Assembly (NCBI RefSeq): GCF_050624435.1
Contig: NC_134531.1
Span: 258,244,812-258,308,811 of the forward strand
Direction: 5' to 3'
Source of the DNA: Tenrec ecaudatus
Taxonomy: Eukaryota; Chordata; Mammalia; Afrosoricida; Tenrecidae
Length of the DNA: 64,000 nt
In this document: positions 21,971-64,000 of the stretch, piece after piece
Layout: each line of letters begins with the position of its first letter
Position numbering within the stretch: the stretch's first letter is position 1
Notes under the pieces: generated by a model
What the model saw: only the letters and a program-made list of their open reading frames with translations
Told to the model about the DNA's origin: nothing
Database searches by the model: none
Position numbers and translations under genes: made by a program

Positions 21971-22824
21971 AAATGTTGTTCCCTTTATCTCAAGTAACAG
22001 ATTGTTGAAGGTGTGTGTTTTTCACTACTTATTGTTTGTTCTTTCATTTTAGCAGAATTCATATTGTTCTGATAGGGGCTCAATTCACATCTTCTCTTTT
22101 TCAGTGCATCAAAATAGAACTTGTTGAGACATTGTAATAAGTTACTGAAAATTTCTATGTGTGTGTGTGTATATATATGTATGTATAAATCCATGCAGTT
22201 TTTAATATACATTGTCCATGAACCTTTCAAAGATCACTCACACATAAACACAACCGCACACTCAATGCTGTTGTAAGAGATTTCAAGGGACCAGCTACAA
22301 TTATGTTATATATTAAATAAATATGAATCTTTGTCTTTCACAGAACAAATTTTTAAGGTACACAAAACATAGTAAAATAATGTATACACATTTGTAAATT
22401 TGATTCCTCCACTATTAAAGATAAATTTGGGAAATAATTTGAAATTTCATCAATAATTTTTTAAAAAAGGATACTATTAACATTTTTGCAATTCTTTTTA
22501 GTATTGTTGTTTTATGCAGTTTTAAACTTGTAATCTGATACATACAAGACTAGGTATATGTGCTTTTATATGCGTGCATATCTTAAACGTAATGGTATAT
22601 AATATTATTCTTAATTTAAAATATTTTAACTTAAAAGATGGATATTTCATCATCTAGAATAATAAGGTGATATGAAGCACCTTTTCCTGCCTTTAAAATG
22701 ACATTTTCCCCAATCTATATAAAAAGATACTCAGAGGGGGAAAGTTTGTCCACCAAGGTAATGGAAAGTGCACTGTTTTATAATTTACTGATTTAGCTAT
22801 GTGTTTAATTAACCATATTTCAAG

Positions 22825-22985
22825 TCAAAGGGGCTCTGGTGGCATGGTGGGTTAGACATTTGAGCTGCTAGCCACAAGCCCAGGGGTCCCAAACCACCGG
22901 CTACATCATAGGAGAAAGATGGAGCTGTCTCCTCTTGTAAAGGTAGCAAGTCTGAAAAGCTCAATGGCAGCGCTTTGTTTTAATT
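22825..22985 (+). repeat. AfroSINE-like SINE
   Basis: 'ggggctctggtggcatggtg', 'gagctgctagccacaagccc' and 'ggagaaagatggagctgtct'. It marks the left edge of the repeat-free candidate 3' UTR of ARL13B. Confidence 0.8.
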
Positions 22986-23054
22986 CCACCATTCTTACCT
23001 ACTGTAGTATGCAAAGGAGAACATTTACACTTGTTAAATAAAAAAGGGAAATAC

Positions 23055-25045
23055 CATAGTGATATAAATTATTTTTATTGTGTGAAAATGTTACAGTTCA
23101 AGTTCAGTAAGAATGAAGCTGCAGTACATAACAATAAAGGCATTTTAAAACCCAATTGAATTTATAAAACACGTTTTAAAGTATTTTTAAATGCTTTATG
23201 GATACAAAATAATTATATAAGATATATTAAAATTGTATTAAGTTTGCCTATACATATAATTTCAAAATCATTGTTATATTTTTATTAAATGGACTTGTAG
23301 TAATTACCATACATTAGACTAATCAGTTGTAGGAAACAAAAGAATTTTAATGTTATACTTACTCTCAATTTAGATGAATTAAAAAATATGGCAAAAGTAT
23401 GAACTTTATTTTTTAAATGGATAAATGTTACAGAGGAACCAAAAAAGATGCACAAATGAATTTTCCCCTCTAAAATCCATTAAGAAATTTATTTATTCTC
23501 TTTTTGTGTTATTTTCCCACACATTCCAGCTACCTAGCAAATTTAGATTGCTATGACTTTCACATCTGAAAGAGAATGCTTTCTCCCTTACTCAGTGGGC
23601 TATATGGATCTCATGTATGAAACTGGAGAAAGCTACATGTAAAGGTGACTAAAGTTCAAAGTGATCTGATTAATAAAAGTTCAATAATAATAATCTATGA
23701 GACTGCTGTGTTAGTACTTGTTAGTATTTTCAAATACCAGTATATAATTGTTAGTATTATTGAACAAGCTCAGCAATCTTAACAAGGTGATACAGAAGTC
23801 ATTTTCTTCACAAGATTTTAAGCTTAACAAAAATATGTGAACTTATTTAAAGGCAATATTATGCACATACTACTTAATATGTGTGTGTATAGTTTTGCCT
23901 ATATGCCAAAAAACAAAACATCGTATATATTCCATTCTTAAGTGCAAGAGAACTGTTATTGTTTTAAACCAAGAAATATTTTGTTAATTATCTCTATATA
24001 AAAGTAATGTTTGAGCTAGTGTTTTTGTTCTTCTTGCTTCAGTACCCAAGCTATTTCTCATTGGAAAGCAGAAGTCCCTGAACTTAGAGAAGCTCTTTCA
24101 GTTTTATTTTATTTCTTGCCCTTGAAGAGAGAGTTAGGATCACCTAGAAGTGTTTGTCCAGCTTCTGAAAGAGTAATATGGTGACATGAGTATTTTGATC
24201 TCTGAATTTAAAACAGGTGCTTACTGCGATTCTTATTAATATTCTATGACATTTTAAATAATTTAAAAGCTGCTAGGTCAAAAAGGCATTTAAAATTTCT
24301 TTCATTTAATCAAACCAGAGAAAACAATTTTACCACCAAAAAGACCTCAACTATCTCCTTGGGCAGTGCATTCAAATAAAAAAAAAAAAAAAGAATTATG
24401 CTATTAAAAAAAACCAAATATTTTAAAATTATATCAAATTAAGATGCATACTTCAAGAGCAATACTATGAGCCATAAATATATCCTGTTTATAGATAACA
24501 GCTATAAAATAAACCACATCTATTTTTCAGACATAACTTTTTATAAAGCATCTATAGAAAAGTACACAATCAATATCGTAGTAATTAAAATTTTTAGAAA
24601 AATACAAAAATAGTTAAAAATTTTAAGATATAAATTCCCAAGAGTTTCCCTTACATGCACATGTATCTTACAAAAAAATCTAATAGATAGAAATAGAGAC
24701 TATTGGACAAATAGTAAAGAAAGTGGCTTCTTTTCTGGAGAGATTTTCCTTTAGGAATACACCCATGAATGGACATGTATAAATCAGAGTCAATTCTCTA
24801 CTTTGCTAATGTGGTCCAAATGCCTATCATTTACACTGGTAATTTGACTTCCTTTCTTTTAAACCATGAAGAATACGGATAAGTAATTTTCAGATCATTC
24901 AGATGTGTGGCGGGGAAGCACCCCAGTGGAATGGCGATGGTTATCTTGCGAGTCTTCCACGGTGAAGATTTTTCTTCTTAGAAAAAGAAGCGCACTCCGC
25001 CCTTCCGTTGGGTATGTACAAAGGAACTCATCTGCAGGGACGTGG
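23055..25045 (-). other. ARL13B: ARL13B 3' UTR (left end predicted)
   Basis: About 2 kb immediately after the stop codon in which I recognise no interspersed repeat, bounded on the left by an AfroSINE-like copy at 22825-22985. On the minus strand an AATAAA lies at 23079-23074, followed by T-rich sequence, giving a plausible cleavage site near 23055. Other AATAAA matches (for example near 24.1 and 23.5 kb) could give shorter forms. I recall the human 3' UTR as of similar size. The exact end is a guess. Confidence 0.45.
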
Positions 25046-59480
<34,435 letters not shown>

Positions 59481-59524
59481 TTATAGCAAATCCATAATCA
59501 GCAGCCATTTAATATATGTTCAAT

Positions 59525-59580
59525 AGTTTTATTGAGCTATAATTAACATACCATATGCTAATACATTTTGGGATGAATTC
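59525..59580 (-). repeat. L1-like 3' end, short
   Basis: 'agttttattgagctataatt' plus 'aacataccat' resembles the antisense 3' end of old L1 elements. Confidence 0.45.
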
Positions 59581-60999
59581 TTTTCCAAAGTGTATTATTT
59601 CCCGGGGGTGGGGGTGGGGGGCAGGTACTCTAGGAGGCACATCTTGTGGAAGCAGTGTTAGCAATATTAAAACTGCTCATTGGCTTCGGCTAGACTCCAC
59701 CTGATCCCGCTCAAATAAATTTCATCAATCTTTTTACCTAATTCCTTTTTTTAGAGTGAATCATTATATTGGGGCCCTTACATCTAACAAACCATACATC
59801 TGTTATCTCAAGTGGACATGTACAAATACAGGCAACGGCAATTTCTAAATATTATCCTTCTTCTTGAACCCTTTGCTATCAACTGCTCTTTTTCCCCTCC
59901 CTCATTCACCATGCCACCCCCCACAAAGCCTTACTATGGTATATGTTGTTATTGCCATTTATACAGATCTTACACTGCCCATCCTATCCACTCGCCTACT
60001 AGTCTTAAACATCTGACAGGAGCCATGGTGACCTTGTCTTAGTTCCATTATGCTACTGAGTTTAGAAGATAAAGCCTTTTATCAACTACCTGGTGATCAT
60101 AACATAAAATTCATAGAGAAATAAATGTCTGATCCTCAGCCTTTATTCCTTAATTTTCAGAATAACGAACTAGCATCATACCAAGCTCCAAAGGGGGTCA
60201 AGTGTTTTGTTTTGGGGGAGTGGAAGCCCATAGTCAGGAACTCATGAATTTAAAAATGCCTTTTCAGTGACTCCATCGATCACAATTACTCTTCATTTTG
60301 AGGCTCAAATTTGACTGTTTTTAGTCAACGTCCTTTTTCCTATTCCTTCCATTCTCCTATGGGAACAGATTTTGATAGGTTTTTAATCTGCCTCTCCATT
60401 GTTTCTTGTTACACGTAAAAGGGGGCAGTGTTTTAAACTATTTTAAAGATAACAATCTGCGCAGTCTACAAATTTATTGTTAGTGACTCAAGTTATACAT
60501 ATACATAATACATACTGAATATAACCATACCTATGTTTTTATCTATATTTAGTTTATATCTACTCTGTCCTTCTCCCTCAAAGGCTAGTTTACTATAACA
60601 CATTCTTCCACCAGGCCTGTTAAAATTAAACTGAAGAGTAAATTTGCTTAACTGCAGTAGAAAGAAATTTTGTTTCTTGTCTAGTTTTTCTTATATTTTC
60701 CCTCCTACTAAATTTCTGCAATGTTAGACTGTCACAATGAATCAAAAACTTAACATATATTACTGGATAACTTCAGTTCTTCTATACTGAAAACTTTGGA
60801 AGAAAAGTTATTTCGAGGTTAGCAAAGTATACAGGAGAGTGCTGTGGAAAATCTAAAGGCATGAACTTTTCTGACTAGTCTGCTTTGAAATTATAGGATT
60901 ATATTAGCTACATAAGCACTGAGGTTTTCTGAAATACTAAAGAATGTTACCATTTTAAAGTAAATGGAGTGATAAAAACCTCTACATTAAGCTTTTTCT

Positions 61000-62820
61000 A
61001 TTTTTAATCATTTTATTAGGGGCTCATACAACTCTTACCACAATCCATCAATTGTGTAAAGCATATCTGTACATTCATTGCCTCATCACGATCAAAACAT
61101 TTGCTCTCCACCTAAGCCCCTGGCATCAGCTCCTCACTTAGCCCTCCCTCCCCGCTCCTTCTTCCCTCATGAAGCTTTGATAATTTATAACTTATTATTA
61201 TGTCATATCTTGCACTGTCTGACGTCTCCCTTCACCCACTTTTCTGTTGTCCATCACCCAGGAGGAGGTCACATGTAGATCCTTGCAATCATTTCCCTCT
61301 TTCCAACGCACCCTCCTTCTATCCTCCCAGGATCGTCACTCACACCATGGTCCTGAAGGGATCACCTGTCCTGGATCCCCTGTGTTTCCAGTTCCTTTCT
61401 GTACCAGTGTACATCCTCTGGTCTAGTCAGACTTTCAAGGTAGAATTGGGATCATGATGGGGGTGTGGGTGGAAGAAGCATTTAGGAACTAGAGGAAAGT
61501 TGTATTTTTCATCATTGCTACATCGCACCCAGACTGACTCGTCTCCTCCCCAAGACCCTTCTGTAAGGGGGATATGCAGTGGCCTACAAATGGGCTTTGG
61601 GTCTCCACTCCGCACTCCCCCCTCATTTACTATGATAAGATTTTTTGTTCTGATGATGACTGATATATGATCCTTTTGATACCTTGTGATCGCACAGGCT
61701 GGTGTGCTTCTTCCATGTGGGCTTTGTTGCTTCTGCGCTAGATGGCTGCTTATTTACCTTCAAACCTTTAAGACCCCAGACACTGTATCTTTTGATAGCT
61801 GGGCAACATCAGCTTTCTTCACCACATTTGCTTATTCACCTGCTTTGTCTTCAGTGGTTGTGTCGGGAAGGTGAGCATCATAGAATGCCAATTTAATAGA
61901 AGAACGTATTCTTGCATGGAGGGAGTATTTGAATTGAGGCCCAATATTCTTCTGCTACCTTAATACTAAACCTATAAATATATGCACATAGATCTATTTC
62001 CCCATCCTCATATATAAATATATTTGCATGTGGCACATGTGTTTATCTAGACCTCTATAAATGCCCTTTACCTCCTGGTTCTTTCCTGTATTTCCTTTGA
62101 CTTTCCACCTGTCCCACTATCAATGCTCAGTCCCCACCAGGGTTTCAGCAATTCCTCTTGGTTACATTACCCTTGATCATGCCCTACCAGGCCTCTCCCA
62201 CCCTCCTCACCATGGATTTGGATCACTTGTTGTTAGCTTGTCCCTGGGTTTGTTAACACCACTACCTTTCCCCCACCTTCCCCTCCCCAATGTCCCCCGC
62301 GGAACTGTCGGTCCTGGTGTTTTCTCCTCCAATTGTTCATCCAGCCTATCTTATTCAGACAGACCCGCAGAGAATAACAGGCACAAAAACAACACAGAGC
62401 AAAACCAAGCAATAATATACAACAAAACAACAACAACATACCAATGACCAAACCCAAAATAAAACACAACAAGAAAGAAAAGCTTGTAGTTAGTTCAAGG
62501 ATCGTTTGTTGGCCTTCAGGAGTGTATTCCAGTCAATTCTGTTGGGGCACCACACCCTAGCCCCAAAGTATACCTTCAGCATTCCCTGGAGACCTCATTG
62601 CTCCATTCCTTTGCTGTTCTGTTGCACCCCTTAGTGTTTTGCCTCAGTGTGGTGGCATCAGTTTGGGTGCAGTTCCCACACTGTGTCTCTGGTGTTGTCC
62701 CCTATAGGGCTATGGGTCAGTGAGGGGCATCATGTCTCATAGTGGAGCTGGCCATGTGGTCCTCTCTGTCGACTGGCTGCTGTAATTTGGAACATCGTCC
62801 TCAAGGCCTGGTGGGCCTCT
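61000..62820 (-). mobile_element. Family B retroposon, 1.8-kb copy
   Basis: 'tttttaatcattttattagg' at the left, then the full body ('gcaatcatttccctctttcc', 'tgttgcttctgcgctagatg', 'gtctctggtgttgtcccct') to about 62.82 kb. One internal unit. A clear target duplication was not found. Confidence 0.8.
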
Positions 62821-62973
62821 ATTCTCTATTTACCCCAAATTTCATATTTTTAGCAAGTTTTGTTAACTGAAGAAAGTAAAACAATCTTTGTTTAAATGCA
62901 AACCTAGTTGTTGTGAGTAATGCATTTCAGATGCAATGTATGACTGGAATTACAGAACCTGGGCCAAATACTC

Positions 62974-62980
62974 TATATAA
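62974..62980 (+). promoter_or_regulatory. TATA-like box upstream of the antisense exon
   Basis: TATATAA in CTCTATATAAG, just right of the family B copy ending near 62.82 kb and about 290 bp before the exon-like segment. A start near 63,005 could give a first exon running through to the 63322 donor. In an AT-rich genome such motifs are common, so support is weak. Confidence 0.2.
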
Positions 62981-63270
62981 GTAGTTTAACAAGGACTTCC
63001 TGTTACCAACGAGCTCCACTGAAAATGATCTTCCTTCATGCTAAGAATGGGCGTCTAACCGGCTCAACCGGATTCTCCAAGTGTGAAGTCAGCACTTTAT
63101 TCCCCATGTGTTATAGTAACTGCCAAAGGACAACTGTATCTCACTTGGATTTCAATTAAGCTTAACGATATGAAAAACAATACGGCATTAGTCTATGTAC
63201 TGTAGGATAGCATTTAAATAACTTGATCAAAACATTACATTAATGGTATTGAGATTTTTTTTGCTCACAG

Positions 63271-63322
63271 GCAGGACGACAACGCGACAGGTGGAAATCA
63301 ACAAAAGGAGCAAGGCAGAAAG
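63271..63322 (+). other. Exon-like segment antisense to ARL13B; candidate STX19 5' non-coding exon
   Basis: A 52-bp segment preceded by a T-rich tract and TTGCTCACAG and followed by GTAAGTCGG, a near-ideal donor. It has no ATG. It contains several CpGs (GACGACAACGCGACAGG) in a CpG-poor setting. In human, STX19 lies antisense within an ARL13B intron, with a non-coding 5' part and its coding sequence in one exon; that coding exon would lie right of this window and is not in it. The assignment is inferred from position and splice-like borders only. Confidence 0.35.
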
Positions 63323-64000
63323 GTAAGTCGGATCACTTCCGCTTTTGCACTTTTTAAAGTTAGGCATTTATAGTGTGAAGTCTGGATATACTGTGACATT
63401 GAAAATAAATAGCTCAATGGGAAATTAAGCTTCCTTGTTTTTTTTCAGATTTGGAAAAGGCTATAGGCAGCTGATTTGCTAATATTTGCTACTGACATGA
63501 GATTGAAAGGGACTGGGTTTAGAGCTCTTACAGACATTGATCGCTGTCATAAAAATCAACTTTAGAGGAAAAGCTTTCCTTTTTTCAAAATGTCCTCAGC
63601 AAAGCAGCTTTTAATTCTGAAAACAATATAGGCAGCCAGATGCTATAAAAAAACAGAGTAAAATTCCTTCTTTTAAAGCATTCTTTAAATTAACCACAAC
63701 ATGCATGCTCTAAAGAACTCCTTCACTTCAAAAAGAAGGTTATGCCCAAATCTGACATACAGATATATAACTTTTCATATTAGGATAAGTTTCAACAAGA
63801 GTTAAAACATCATTGTTATTTCCTAAGATCCTTTAAAATTAATTTGAGAAATCGGAAAATAGTCTTATTGTACAGCACAACTATAAAATATCAAAGTACC
63901 CAGTAACTATTTTAATGTCTCATCTAGTGAAATGAAATTTAAATGATAAAATTTAATATACACATTACACTTGACATTTAAAAATTTTAAAGTCAGCAGC

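Larger units (their letters stand above)
7761..23054. other. NSUN3-ARL13B intergenic region
   Basis: About 15 kb between the NSUN3 promoter and the ARL13B 3' end. No coding exon recognised. 8.57-10.05: stacked ERVL-like LTRs. 11.0-17.4: interleaved RTE, LTR, family B and SINE copies. 17.8-19.2: a longer RTE copy. 19.23-19.54: decayed family B. 19.78-20.6: LTR-like repeat. 21.24-21.97: family B. Nothing recognised in 7.76-8.57, 10.27-10.99, 20.6-21.22 and 21.97-22.82. Confidence 0.7.

Noticed and set aside
7700-23000. Search for a DHFR2-like retrogene divergent from NSUN3
   Set aside because: No dihydrofolate reductase-like translation; in human this retrogene is primate-derived, so absence is expected.

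Overview
This window is nuclear DNA of a placental mammal, most likely an afrotherian and plausibly a tenrec. The evidence is split mammalian exons with GT-AG junctions, an AT-rich background with one CpG island, MIR, L1 and ERVL/MaLR remnants, and above all Afrotheria-type repeats: AfroSINE-like SINEs with a '...agtcggaatcgactcgacggca' type 3' end and an RTE LINE that shares that tail. A SPIN-like hAT element near 5.0-5.3 kb favours a tenrec, because SPIN is known from tenrec. The species call is inference.

Two protein-coding genes are recognised by exon translation, both on the minus strand. NSUN3 (mitochondrial tRNA-Met m5C methyltransferase) has its CpG-island promoter (about 7.2-7.75 kb) and coding exons 1 (7490-7504) and 2 (6179-6288); the rest lies left of the window. 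ARL13B (ciliary ARF-like GTPase) has seven coding exons, probably 4-10 of 10: 59352-59457, 56881-57083, 52638-52752, 47447-47663, 37900-38016, 36899-36967 and 25046-25122. A candidate 2-kb 3' UTR runs down to about 23.05 kb. All exon phases join without a frameshift. The encoded part is 300 residues, which would give about 427 residues in total against 428 in human. The order ARL13B then NSUN3, same orientation, matches human chromosome 3. At the right edge an exon-like segment on the opposite strand (63271-63322, strong GTAAGT donor) may be a 5' non-coding exon of STX19, which in human lies antisense inside ARL13B.

Everything else is intron or intergenic DNA densely filled with mobile elements. 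1-7.5 kb: NSUN3 introns with SINEs, MIRs, a SPIN-like hAT element and an LTR-like repeat. 8.5-23 kb: intergenic, a pile of ERVL-like LTRs, RTE LINE pieces and a 2-kb poly(A) retroposon called 'family B' here. 25-37 kb: ARL13B intron 9, holding a long RTE copy broken up by at least five later insertions. 38-47.4 kb: intron 7, with a mariner remnant inside an L1, two large family B copies and a MaLR LTR. 47.7-59 kb: introns 6, 5 and 4, with more family B, RTE and an unclassified DNA transposon with 'actcg-gtataagcc' ends. 59.5-64 kb: intron 3, with another 1.8-kb family B copy.

No bacterial-type operons, CRISPR arrays or phage genes are present. The more unusual signals are the possibly horizontally transferred DNA transposons, the structure of family B (L1-type target duplications, a twin-primed inversion, a dimeric 3' tail, a repeated internal unit), the nested-insertion chronology, two perfect TCTCGCGAGA boxes in the NSUN3 promoter, and the antisense exon at the right edge.
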